DNA from: Paenibacillus endophyticus
GTDB lineage: Bacteria; Bacillota; Bacilli; Paenibacillales; Paenibacillaceae
NCBI RefSeq assembly: GCF_014192395.1
Contig: NZ_JACHXW010000002.1
Coordinates: 62,001-126,000 of the forward strand
Direction of reading: 5' to 3'
DNA length: 64,000 bases
Part shown: piece by piece, positions 27,008 to 35,637 of the stretch
How the letters are laid out: each line of letters starts with the position of its first letter
How positions within the stretch are numbered: position 1 is the stretch's first letter
Notes under the pieces: generated by a model
What the model saw: the letters and a program-made list of their open reading frames with translations, nothing else
What the model was told of the DNA's origin: nothing
Database searches by the model: none
Program-made: the position numbers and the translations under genes

Positions 27008-27043
27008 AAAGCAGGAACCCTCGGTGGAGAGAATTCCTGCTTT
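27008..27043. terminator. Hairpin between the globin-sensor gene and the ATP-grasp operon
   Basis: AAAGCAGGAA pairs with TTCCTGCTTT. The T run is better on the plus strand (five T) than on the minus strand (three T), so it is a weak terminator for the minus-strand sensor gene. Confidence 0.5.
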
Positions 27044-27062
27044 TTCTAAGCTGCGTCGTATT

Positions 27063-28106
27063 CTAGGATTGGTTTAATTGCTGCAGGTCCTTCGTAACCT
27101 TATCGACCATATGGACGAACGAGGCGAGCTCCTGCGACCTTGCTGCTTGGTTGCGCGCTTCAACCGAAGTTAGCTCGGATTCATGACGTACGGCGGAGAG
27201 CTTTTTGTCAATCTCTTCAAGTTTTGACTGTATCCCTTCAAGCGCATTGCGCGATGAAGCTGCCAGCTTACGCACTTCATTCGCTACAACCTCGAATCCT
27301 CGCCCATTCTCCCCCGCTCTAGCCGCTTCGATCGCCGCGTTGAGTCCGAGCAGATGCGTCTGGTCCGACAAGCCGCGAATTAACGTGCCCATTTCAGTAA
27401 TGCCGTCCAACTCCTCACGAAGCTCCCCTAATAATGTATGCGTCTTATCCTGCGATTGCGAGGTCGAAATTGCAGTTGCCGCAATAGATTGCGCACCCTC
27501 GTCCAATTCGAACATGAGCGAGGCGAGTTCCTGCACCGCGCTTGTCACGGTAGTCAGCATGACCGATCGATTGTCGGCGAGCTCTTGAATTTTATGCTGC
27601 TCATGCTGGTTATAGGCTTCCAATACGAATTGCGAATCCAGATTAAACAATTTCGTCAACGCATGCACGACTTCCTGCCAGTTGCCCGGAAGAACTTGTT
27701 GCAGCACATTGGTGGAGATATCCAGATATGTCATATAGGCGCCCAAATACCAATCGGTCGTCAAACCGATCCGTGAATGAACGGCACCTATCGTTATGCG
27801 ATTATCAATATAAGCTTGATCGATGACGCCATCGGTAAGCGACATATAATACCAGCGCTGCGTTTCCTTCAGGCGATCGATTGTACTATATTTAGCAATT
27901 ATCGAGACTAAATTCGGCTGCTGGCCAACACTGTCGTAAAAACGATCAACGACTTCGTCCACAATCTTTTGGAAAATAGGCTTATTCACTGCCAGAGTCT
28001 TCAAATCCTGTTCCGTAATGCCCGTGTAGTCAAGCTGTCTCTTGCGCTCTGCCGATAATTTAATCAAATATCCCGACTCCTTCGGTGTATAGTCCTGCAC
28101 TATCAC
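27063..28106 (-). CDS. Globin-coupled aerotaxis sensor (HemAT-like)
   Basis: 347 residues. N-terminal protoglobin domain (about 15-175; [13 protein letters not shown]...[32 protein letters not shown], with the haem-binding His in GAVHSRIGL), a linker, and an MCP signalling region with the hairpin tip motif [32 protein letters not shown]. Soluble, no membrane segments. It is shorter than the roughly 430-residue HemAT, having fewer heptads after the tip, so it may join mixed arrays or act outside chemotaxis. Start is uncertain: GTG 28106 has a poor ribosome site, while AAGGAG precedes TTG 28067. Confidence 0.88.
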   Translation of the reverse strand: MIVQDYTPKESGYLIKLSAERKRQLDYTGITEQDLKTLAVNKPIFQKIVDEVVDRFYDSVGQQPNLVSIIAKYSTIDRLKETQRWYYMSLTDGVIDQAYIDNRITIGAVHSRIGLTTDWYLGAYMTYLDISTNVLQQVLPGNWQEVVHALTKLFNLDSQFVLEAYNQHEQHKIQELADNRSVMLTTVTSAVQELASLMFELDEGAQSIAATAISTSQSQDKTHTLLGELREELDGITEMGTLIRGLSDQTHLLGLNAAIEAARAGENGRGFEVVANEVRKLAASSRNALEGIQSKLEEIDKKLSAVRHESELTSVEARNQAARSQELASFVHMVDKVTKDLQQLNQS

Positions 28107-28175
28107 CTATTATATCGGAAAACATACAAGAATTAGTATGAACCTATTAAATTCTTTTTAAACCCATTACACAAA

Positions 28176-28206
28176 ACAAAAAGCCGATAGATCTATATCT
28201 ACCGGC
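28176..28206 (-). terminator. Terminator of the LacI-controlled sugar operon
   Basis: Minus strand: GCCGGTAGAT pairs with ATCTATCGGC around ATAG, then TTTTTG, 24 bases past the ROK stop. Confidence 0.85.
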
Positions 28207-28229
28207 CGATCACAGCTGAAACAGCTGCT

Positions 28230-29195
28230 TTATTTCAGTAACGATGAGGCAACGGATAGGCTGGCATAATCACCGACAGATTCACCTAAGCCCGCCGGCA
28301 GAATCTCACATACGTTCAAGCTGTATGGAATGGCTTCATCTTCTAGAAACTTCGTTACGATTGGACCGAGAATGGCATGCTGCCTTGCATAAATGCTGCC
28401 GATTACGATACGTTCCGGGTTCAGAATATCGATTAACATCGCTAAGCCTTGTCCCAATCGCTGACCAACAATTGTAAATATTTCTAACGCAAGCGGATCT
28501 CCCATTTGTGCCGCATCGCCCACTTTTTGTGTCGTAATTGAGGTTAAATCCTCTAAAGTGGCGCAATATACAACCTTATTTCCTTTCCTTATCTCATGTT
28601 CTGCACGTAATCGAGCCAGTTTTGCTATCCCCCCACCACTGCAAAAGCCTTCAAATGAGCCCGCTTTCCCATAACCAATGGGGCCTTGATCTGCAAGGCG
28701 GACATGCCCTACCTCACCGGCCATATCGTTCGTACCGGAATAGAGACGACCATCAAGAATCAAGCCTGCGCCCATCCCCGTACCGAACGTGAGAAAAATC
28801 ATGTTGCTGCAGCCTTTGCCCGCACCCCACATCCATTCCGCCAAAGCGCAAGCATTCGCGTCATTTTGCAAACAGACGGGAACCTGAAAACGTTCCTTTA
28901 TCGGCGTAACGCAATCGAATTTATCCCATCCTGGCAAATTCGGCGGTGACATAACTACCCCAGTTCTGCTGTTTAAAGGCCCGCCGCAGCTAATCCCGAC
29001 AGCCGCAAGCGGCTCACCTTCACCTTCGTTGATCAATTGTTCCAGCTCTTCCATCATACGTTCCATTGACTCTTCTGGAGTTGATGGCGTGGGAAACATC
29101 CTCTTTCCCAACAGTTCTACGCCAGCTCCATTCAATTTTCCAATCGTGACCGCGATTTTCGTTCCCCCGATATCCAAGCCGGCAATGATGCTCAT
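28230..29195 (-). CDS. ROK-family protein, probable sugar kinase
   Basis: 321 residues from ATG 29195, which overlaps the SIS gene stop as ATGA. ATP-binding start IAGLDIGGTKIAVTIGK, substrate loop LQNDANACALAEWMWGAGKG and FLTFGTGMGAGLI fit the ROK hexokinase fold. No helix-turn-helix, so a kinase rather than a repressor. The usual zinc motif CxCGxxGCxE is replaced by a Cys-poor GYGKAGSFEGFCSG segment, so structural zinc binding there is unlikely. It is the last gene of the operon and should phosphorylate a hexose or amino sugar. Confidence 0.82.
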   Translation of the reverse strand: MSIIAGLDIGGTKIAVTIGKLNGAGVELLGKRMFPTPSTPEESMERMMEELEQLINEGEGEPLAAVGISCGGPLNSRTGVVMSPPNLPGWDKFDCVTPIKERFQVPVCLQNDANACALAEWMWGAGKGCSNMIFLTFGTGMGAGLILDGRLYSGTNDMAGEVGHVRLADQGPIGYGKAGSFEGFCSGGGIAKLARLRAEHEIRKGNKVVYCATLEDLTSITTQKVGDAAQMGDPLALEIFTIVGQRLGQGLAMLIDILNPERIVIGSIYARQHAILGPIVTKFLEDEAIPYSLNVCEILPAGLGESVGDYASLSVASSLLK

Positions 29196-29833
29196 GAGGC
29201 AAAAAACTCTTCTTCGATCAGAATGCAAAGAGCATGATAAATGGGCAAATGGCGTTCTTGGATATCTGGTGTATATTCATAAGGCACCGAAATCGTCGCA
29301 TCGCAAAGTCCCTTCATGTCTCCCCCCGATTGTCCGGTTAAGCCAACCGTGTGCACGCCCATTGCTTTTGCAACCCGAACCGCATGCATAACATTAGCGG
29401 AATGACCTGATGTGCTGATGGCTAAGAGAACATCTCCCCGCTTGCCGTAGCCGTATACCTGCTGAGCGAAGATTAGATCCGATGCTTGGTCATTCGCGAA
29501 AGCAGTCGACAATGCGGAATGGCTGACAAGGGAAATTGCCGGTAAAGCACCCTGCAAACGATCAGCAATATAATCCGCATGCTCCCTGTCAATGGCTAGA
29601 AGTTCTCCACGAAACTCATTCGGAATTAGCCTTTTAAGCAAAAAGCCTTTCATCAGTTCACCTACGATGTGCTCGCAGTCAGCCGCGCTTCCACCATTCC
29701 CGCAGATTAGAAGCTTGCCGCCATTTTGATAGCAGACTTTAATTAATTCAAAAACTTCTTTAATATCATCTGAACATGCAGCCTCCAGCTCCGGGTATCT
29801 GCTGTAAAGCCTTTCCATAACAGAATGATTCAT
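29192..29833 (-). CDS. SIS-domain sugar phosphate isomerase (GmhA-like)
   Basis: 213 residues from ATG 29833 with GGAGG upstream. One SIS domain: CGNGGSAADCEHIVGELMKGF, AISTSGHSANVMHAV and the C-terminal QERHLPIYHALCILIEEEF. The latter keeps the Gln and His that bind metal in phosphoheptose isomerase (GmhA), so it is a sedoheptulose 7-phosphate isomerase-like enzyme rather than a regulator. It lies between the FGGY kinase (43 bases) and the ROK gene (overlap). No heptose-nucleotide genes are nearby, which argues for a catabolic aldose/ketose phosphate isomerase. Substrate unknown. Confidence 0.82.
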   Translation of the reverse strand: MNHSVMERLYSRYPELEAACSDDIKEVFELIKVCYQNGGKLLICGNGGSAADCEHIVGELMKGFLLKRLIPNEFRGELLAIDREHADYIADRLQGALPAISLVSHSALSTAFANDQASDLIFAQQVYGYGKRGDVLLAISTSGHSANVMHAVRVAKAMGVHTVGLTGQSGGDMKGLCDATISVPYEYTPDIQERHLPIYHALCILIEEEFFAS

Positions 29834-29876
29834 TTCATCAATCCTCCGTTTTTTGGATACGACATCCCTAACCTCG

Positions 29877-31406
29877 TTATTTGATATATGACTCCATGCC
29901 CCGCTTATGCTGCCATTCGTCATAACGGAGAATGGGGCCAGATAATGCGGCGAAGCCTTGCTCGTAAACTTGTTTATATTGTCCATGCCGCTCCGGATGA
30001 GAGTGAATAAGCCTCGATGCTGGTCTTTCTATCTCAGTCATTGCCTCTTCATATGTCGTATAAACTTTTGCGCCGACGCCAGCAATCACTGCCGCAGCGA
30101 GTATGGTTGCATCCGCCATGCTTGGGACTCTAAGCGTCACATCGGAAACGTCTGCTTTTATCTGCAACCAAATTGGATTTTTTGCACCGCCGCCAACAAC
30201 GGTCATCTGCTTTATTGGCTGACCGCTTATTTTCTCAGCTTGCCTTCGAAGCATCTCTAACTGGTAGGCGTTTCCTTCCAGCAAGGCCTTCAGAATTTCC
30301 GCTTTACTATGCAGAGCTGATAGTCCAACGAATGCTGCCCTAGCGTAATGGTTGGTATGTGGTGCACCGCTTCCCGATAGATATGGAAAATACAATATGC
30401 CGGTGGGCCCTGAATCAGAAGGAATTTGCTCCAGCAGTGTTATTAGCTGCTCATAAGTTAGTTCACCATCGCTAATCAGTTCTCTCAACCACTCAACCGA
30501 ACCGCCAGAAGAGGAATGACCGCCAATCCAATACATTCGGTCTTTCAGCGGATGCAGGCCAAAGGATAAGCCAGAGCAGTAATCATCGTTGCGGAGCGGT
30601 CGGTCCTCGAATATGCCAACCAACGTCTCCGCCGTCCCCATGGAATTATAGACGCCTCCTAAGTCTTTATCTTGAGCGATAAGCGAGGCGCATATATGGT
30701 CATGTCCAGCTAAGCAAACGAGTGTGTCCCCCTGCAAGCCGAGATCTTCTGCTGCTTGCCCCATAACGGTGCCGACAGATGCGCCTGTCGGTATAGCAGG
30801 CGGGAATAGCTCGATGTTAAGTCCGAAATGCCGGATTAGTGCTTCATCCCATTTCCTTTCGTCAATACGAAAGGCAAATGTCCTAGCCGCTAATGTATAT
30901 TCCTCTGCAAAGCAGCCCGTCAAACGAAATGCAATAAAAGCAGAAGCCGACAACCACACGCTTCCTTCCAACGATTCAGGATTCAGCTCTCTCAGCCAAA
31001 GGAGCTTGGCTAGACCCTGTTTGAATGATGGAACCATACCTGTCTGAATGAATCTCTCACGAACGTTTATTTCCTGCTCAATTGTTTCTGCCTGCGGAAT
31101 AGACAACGTATCAAACCAAGGAATAAGGTGAGATTTGGGCTCACCATTTTTCCGGCCGATTAGGACGCCGCTTTCTGCCATGCTCGTAATGCCAATCGCT
31201 CTTATTTCAGGCACGCCTGCAGATTCGGTAGTTTCCTTTATAAGCGATGCCGTCATCTGCCAAAGCTGCTCAGGATCATAATAGACATAACCCTGTTTGT
31301 GCCGAAGCTTGCGATTAACCCGCTCCCTGCGAGCGATTACGTTTCCATACTCACCAACTAATCCGACTTTGATATTTGTTGTCCCGATATCTATCGCTAG
31401 CAGCAT
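29877..31406 (-). CDS. FGGY-family sugar kinase (second of the operon)
   Basis: 509 residues. FGGY_N begins LAIDIGTTNIKVGLV; ATP/sugar loops GHDHICAS, YNSMGTAET and the FGGY_C signature region GGGAKNPIWLQIKADV are present. Closest by eye to xylulose/gluconate-type kinases; the substrate cannot be fixed from sequence. GAAGAGGTGG precedes ATG 31406. 102 bases separate it from the GH36 gene and 43 from the SIS gene; kinase plus isomerase in tandem suggests the pair acts on one ketose or aldose. Confidence 0.85.
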   Translation of the reverse strand: MLLAIDIGTTNIKVGLVGEYGNVIARRERVNRKLRHKQGYVYYDPEQLWQMTASLIKETTESAGVPEIRAIGITSMAESGVLIGRKNGEPKSHLIPWFDTLSIPQAETIEQEINVRERFIQTGMVPSFKQGLAKLLWLRELNPESLEGSVWLSASAFIAFRLTGCFAEEYTLAARTFAFRIDERKWDEALIRHFGLNIELFPPAIPTGASVGTVMGQAAEDLGLQGDTLVCLAGHDHICASLIAQDKDLGGVYNSMGTAETLVGIFEDRPLRNDDYCSGLSFGLHPLKDRMYWIGGHSSSGGSVEWLRELISDGELTYEQLITLLEQIPSDSGPTGILYFPYLSGSGAPHTNHYARAAFVGLSALHSKAEILKALLEGNAYQLEMLRRQAEKISGQPIKQMTVVGGGAKNPIWLQIKADVSDVTLRVPSMADATILAAAVIAGVGAKVYTTYEEAMTEIERPASRLIHSHPERHGQYKQVYEQGFAALSGPILRYDEWQHKRGMESYIK

Positions 31407-31508
31407 GAACTTCCACCTCTTCGAACACGAATGATTGGCTCCTGAATTAGAACCCTCAGGAAGAGCGATAGCTGCATCTAAGGCTCGAATGCTTACACAT
31501 GCTGCAAG

Positions 31509-33656
31509 CTAACCCCAGTTGATCACGATTGTCGCTTCCCCTTCTGCCGTCTGGGCATCCACTTCATAGAATGATTCACCAAGCATGCTGACCTTTACTA
31601 GTTTGCCATTGCAAAGTACATGGACAGGCGCAGCCTTGGCGGCAAAAACGAACGCACCGCCTTCCCGAAGCGTAATAACGGTGTGATTGCTCTCATCTCT
31701 CATGCTATGAACCGCATGCGAGGATATATATTTATCCGTTAAGCCGATTGGTGCAGCACTGCCTGACATCGGCACAAGCGTATAAAGCGCATATCCACCT
31801 TCTGCTAATTGAATCGGAAGCCGATCATCCGCGCCGATTAGCGCAGTTTGACGTGAGAAATGCTCGTATACAGCGAAGCTTTTTCCTTCTAACCCAGGAA
31901 CATCCGCTGGACCGATGCTGCCTGTTACGGCTGCGGAATCCTTGTGAATATGGAAGGCGGCTACAACACCTGCGCCGCCAGCCGTATTCCATAGCTTGAG
32001 CGGCAACGCTTGCTCAGTCGGATCGCTCAGCAAGCTATCCTCCGTAGGGCTTGGCGTTCCATCACAGCGTATGATTGTGCCATCCTTATAGATGAGCGGC
32101 CAAATTTTCGCAGGATCTGTATTGCCTGGCGCATCGCTGAAATAAACCGGACCGCCGCTGATCGAGCGAAGGACTGCGTTTTGCACATCGTCATGGTTTT
32201 TCGTCCAGTACATATCCCAATCGCCCCAATAGAATGCGCCGTGATAAATCGAGTTATATGCATTCTGCAACGCATGCTCCGGGAAACCACGTTTTTCCTG
32301 CGGTACGAAATCGTCGCTGTTCCGGGATACGGCGGATTTCGGTCGATGCCATATGTTTTCCGATGCCATGCCCATACAGTTGATGATAGCATTGTCGAAA
32401 TGCAAGGCAACTGAAGCCTCAAGCGCTTGATGCGCAGCTGCCGACGCTTCCCCGATGGAACGCTGTTCCTTCAAATAGTTTAAAATCGCGCTTTGGCTGT
32501 CGACCTTCACGAAATCAACGCCCTGACGCTTTAAATAAGAGTGCCAAGCATGCCAGAACCCAAAACCTCTCCCTGCATCAGGATAAGGAATAAGATTGCC
32601 TCGTGGAACCAACAGCAAAGAATCATGCAGCTCCCTTGCTATATTGCTATTCGGATGAACACCGCCCCAATAGCCAACAATCGTATGCCATACTCCCACA
32701 TGCTTAATACCATAGCTCTCCTTTAAAATACTGATGGTATGAGCTAGTCCCTGTGGAAATTTTTTCGAATCCGCTTCAAAGTCCATCAGCTTGCTGTCCT
32801 CGATAGCAGACCAACCATCGTCAATCATAACCCAGCCTACTGGCAGGCCAAGCTGTTTAAGCTCCTCTGCTTTCGTAAACAATCCCTCTTCATCGACTTT
32901 ATGATAGAAGGCATCCCAACTGCACCAGCCAAGCTTGTCCAATATAGCTGGGTAAACCTTGCTCTCACGAGGCAGAGTAGGATACTCTAATGCCTTTAAC
33001 GCTGAAGCGGCATTCCTTTTGATAAGATTATGCGGAGCGCCGCCCCCAGCGAAGGCGAAAACCAATGTCTCGCAGCTTCTATGCCCGCCTTGAAAGGAGG
33101 AAATGCGCAGAACATAGCCATCCGGCGAACCTGCCGCATCCACGCGGAATTTAGAGCTTACTACCGGCAGCAAATGATAATAGTTGGATTCGGTTTTCCA
33201 TAGCAGCGACTGTGTGCGCGCAGGAAGAGACGAAGGATCCGTCCCGAAGTACGGACGCGTCCACCAGTCTTTATGTTGGTAATTGGCCAATACGCCAAGA
33301 ATAGGTGCAGCCGGACGAAATGTAAGCTCTATGCCATTCTCCGAGGCAAAAGTGAGCTGTGTGCCAAAATCATTGCTGTTAACCGTTTCTGCTTCTACCG
33401 CTGCCAGCAGTACATCGCTGTATTGACGAAATACCAAGCGTACATGGATGCAGTCTGTTTCGTCTTTGAAAAAGCATGTAGTCGCTTGATAGGCCCCTGT
33501 TCGGTCGGAGCCTTCGGATTGCTCATATCCATCTTGAGCGAGCATAATCTGCGACTGAGCGGCGTTTAATCGAACAGCAACGCTGAATGCTTCCGTCACA
33601 TGCGTCTCTTGATTATTTATGAATTGAAAAAAGCCATTATCTCTATACTTGAACAT
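31509..33656 (-). CDS. GH36 alpha-galactosidase of the raffinose synthase/Sip1 type
   Basis: 715 residues from ATG 33656 with TAGGAGG upstream; the frame opens inside the previous gene. Sip1/raffinose synthase-like GH36 marks: LGWCSWDAFY, GWVMIDDGWS, GVWHTIVGYWGG, DFVKVDSQS (nucleophile Asp), SRNSDDF and SGGPVYFSDAPG. No signal peptide. Bacterial members hydrolyse or transfer alpha-galactosyl groups; plant relatives make raffinose. In this operon it should free galactose from an imported oligosaccharide. Confidence 0.87.
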   Translation of the reverse strand: MFKYRDNGFFQFINNQETHVTEAFSVAVRLNAAQSQIMLAQDGYEQSEGSDRTGAYQATTCFFKDETDCIHVRLVFRQYSDVLLAAVEAETVNSNDFGTQLTFASENGIELTFRPAAPILGVLANYQHKDWWTRPYFGTDPSSLPARTQSLLWKTESNYYHLLPVVSSKFRVDAAGSPDGYVLRISSFQGGHRSCETLVFAFAGGGAPHNLIKRNAASALKALEYPTLPRESKVYPAILDKLGWCSWDAFYHKVDEEGLFTKAEELKQLGLPVGWVMIDDGWSAIEDSKLMDFEADSKKFPQGLAHTISILKESYGIKHVGVWHTIVGYWGGVHPNSNIARELHDSLLLVPRGNLIPYPDAGRGFGFWHAWHSYLKRQGVDFVKVDSQSAILNYLKEQRSIGEASAAAHQALEASVALHFDNAIINCMGMASENIWHRPKSAVSRNSDDFVPQEKRGFPEHALQNAYNSIYHGAFYWGDWDMYWTKNHDDVQNAVLRSISGGPVYFSDAPGNTDPAKIWPLIYKDGTIIRCDGTPSPTEDSLLSDPTEQALPLKLWNTAGGAGVVAAFHIHKDSAAVTGSIGPADVPGLEGKSFAVYEHFSRQTALIGADDRLPIQLAEGGYALYTLVPMSGSAAPIGLTDKYISSHAVHSMRDESNHTVITLREGGAFVFAAKAAPVHVLCNGKLVKVSMLGESFYEVDAQTAEGEATIVINWG

Positions 33657-33675
33657 AGTCGCATGCCTCCTACTC

Positions 33676-34980
33676 CTATAAGGTTTGATGTTCATGAAGC
33701 TGTTTCAAGTGCCGTACCGCCTTAAGGAAAAAAGCCTCGCTGCCGAAGCTGCCTGATTTCAATACCAGATCTATAGGAACACTGCCAAGCGAACGGCAGG
33801 ATGGGAGTCCCGGTTCGATTTCACGCAAAACCTGTATACCCTCGATTCCAAGCTTATCGCAAACAGCCGCAGACGTTTCGCCTCCGGCTATTAGCAGCTT
33901 TCGATTGTTCGTTCGATCTACGATCTCTTTGACAGCCCAAGCAAGCGCGTTTGATATTAGCCGCGAAACTTCAGTATTGCTCAGTCCCAGCAACGATCCT
34001 TGCCGCTTCGTTTCTTCTACCTTATCGCGATCTCCGCTCGTATGGATGAGAACATCATGCCCTTCCTTCAGAGAGCCGCCGACCGCAGCCGTCACATCTG
34101 CAAGATGACGCAGTTTCTCTCTCTCATCCAATAATTTTATAGAATCCAGCTCATATGAAATCATGCCTTGCTGCTTTGCGTAAGCGATCTGCGCTGCGGT
34201 TTGCGGCATAAGGCTGCCCGCTGCGCATAGCACATTAGTTCCGGGTACGGGCCGTTCTGCCTTCAAGCTGAAGTTAATGCCTTTCGAAAGCTCCGGAAGC
34301 AGCGACATATGCTCGGACAATGCAGAACTTCCACAGAGCACTCGCTCATTCTTAACGGCTTCCGCAATAATGTGCAAAGAACGATCGTCGCGGACATCGA
34401 GAATCAGATACGAGCATCGTTCACGCTTGCGGTTAATTTCCGCTCTCAGTGCATCTGCTCCTTGCTCTACAATATCGATAGAGACAAGATCGACCTTCCG
34501 TTTCGTTTGCGCCTGCAGGATAGATACTAAGTCTGATTCGAGCATCGGATTGGCGGGATCGTTACGGAATTCCGAATCCTCCAGCCTTTTCCCATGAACG
34601 TAATGAACCCCGTCAAGCGTCGTTCTTCCGTTCTTGGGAAAGCCGAGTATAATAACCCCGAAGTCTTCGCCAAGCGCATCCAGCATCGCATCGCATTCAG
34701 CACCAACATTCCCCCGAAACACGGAGCAGGTTTTATTAAAAAAACGGTTGCAGCCAAGCGAATACAAAGCCGTCGTCATACGAAATACCTTGCAGTAAGC
34801 CTCTGCTCTGCTGTCCAACCGAGAATTCGTATTCATCACCAGAACATCAGGCAGAGGCATATTGCCTCCTACCAACGGTGTAGCGTCAATTGGGTACACA
34901 TAGGTTCTGAAGCCTGCTTTCGCATACATTATGCCAATGTCGTTCGCGCCTGTTATATCGTCCGCGACAATGCCGATCAT
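33676..34980 (-). CDS. DUF1537 four-carbon acid sugar kinase family protein
   Basis: 434 residues from ATG 34980, overlapping the aldolase stop as ATGA. Sugar-binding N-terminal domain with GIVADDITGANDIG and NTNSR, C-terminal nucleotide-binding domain with LIAGGETSAAVC. Members phosphorylate 3-oxo-tetronates, erythronate, threonate or related acids and pair with class II aldolase-type decarboxylases, as here. The dehydrogenase that usually makes the oxo-acid and the hydroxypyruvate isomerase-like partner are missing from the operon, so the substrate may differ. Confidence 0.85.
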   Translation of the reverse strand: MIGIVADDITGANDIGIMYAKAGFRTYVYPIDATPLVGGNMPLPDVLVMNTNSRLDSRAEAYCKVFRMTTALYSLGCNRFFNKTCSVFRGNVGAECDAMLDALGEDFGVIILGFPKNGRTTLDGVHYVHGKRLEDSEFRNDPANPMLESDLVSILQAQTKRKVDLVSIDIVEQGADALRAEINRKRERCSYLILDVRDDRSLHIIAEAVKNERVLCGSSALSEHMSLLPELSKGINFSLKAERPVPGTNVLCAAGSLMPQTAAQIAYAKQQGMISYELDSIKLLDEREKLRHLADVTAAVGGSLKEGHDVLIHTSGDRDKVEETKRQGSLLGLSNTEVSRLISNALAWAVKEIVDRTNNRKLLIAGGETSAAVCDKLGIEGIQVLREIEPGLPSCRSLGSVPIDLVLKSGSFGSEAFFLKAVRHLKQLHEHQTL

Positions 34981-35636
34981 GCTTGCCACTCCCTTCTCGC
35001 ACGGTAGCCGGCATGATGGAGAAAATCATGCTCTATTTTGTCTGATAAGCCTTTTATTTGGATGCCAGCGCCTTTCGCTTCAACAAACATCATACATGCC
35101 ATTTCGAGAGTGTGCATCGCCATTCTCGCCTCTTTGACACTGGTATCGAGTATGAGTACGCCATGATTCTCAAGCAGCAGCACATTTGCCGTTTGCGCTT
35201 TCTCCCGCACCGCTTCTCCCAATTCTCTCGAACCCGGATGATAATAAGCAACGCGCTCCACCCGCTCCAAATAATACATGGACTCCACGAACCAGTTCGA
35301 TGGAATGGTTTCCCCAGAACAGGCAATGAGTGTACTGTAAAAAGGCGAGCCGTGCAGCACTGCCTTGATTTCTGGCCTCGTCTCATAGACGGCCCGGTGC
35401 ATCGGAACCTCCTTCGAGGGCTTCCGTCCCGGCTTAAGCGGCAGCTCTCCACTCGATAGGGTACACATAGCGAAATCATCCTCGCCGAGCTCTCCCAAAT
35501 AAGTGCCGCTTGCCGTAATTAAATAACGGTCATCGTCAATCCGAGCGCTGATATTGCCTGCATTTCCCCATGACAAGCCGTTGTCCGTCATATATCTTCC
35601 AGCTTGCCTCAGCTCATTCCATAATTGGCCGCTCAT
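34977..35636 (-). CDS. Class II aldolase/adducin-family protein (OtnC/FucA-like)
   Basis: 219 residues. Family marks: GNISARIDDDRYLITASGTYLGEL, catalytic-type Glu in KEVPMHRAVYE, and LLENHGVLI with the third zinc His. The usual HxH zinc pair reads LHGSPFYSTL, with Ser where the second His is expected, so metal binding may be altered. It sits next to the DUF1537 kinase, the usual partner in acid-sugar breakdown (oxo-tetronate phosphate decarboxylase), and starts two bases after the GH38 stop. Confidence 0.83.
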   Translation of the reverse strand: MSGQLWNELRQAGRYMTDNGLSWGNAGNISARIDDDRYLITASGTYLGELGEDDFAMCTLSSGELPLKPGRKPSKEVPMHRAVYETRPEIKAVLHGSPFYSTLIACSGETIPSNWFVESMYYLERVERVAYYHPGSRELGEAVREKAQTANVLLLENHGVLILDTSVKEARMAMHTLEMACMMFVEAKGAGIQIKGLSDKIEHDFLHHAGYRARREWQA

Positions 35637-35637
35637 G

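Noticed and set aside
31407..31508. Upstream extension of the second FGGY kinase by 34 codons
   Set aside because: The frame is open to the GH36 stop but has no ribosome site, and the family start (LAIDIGTTN) fits ATG 31406.
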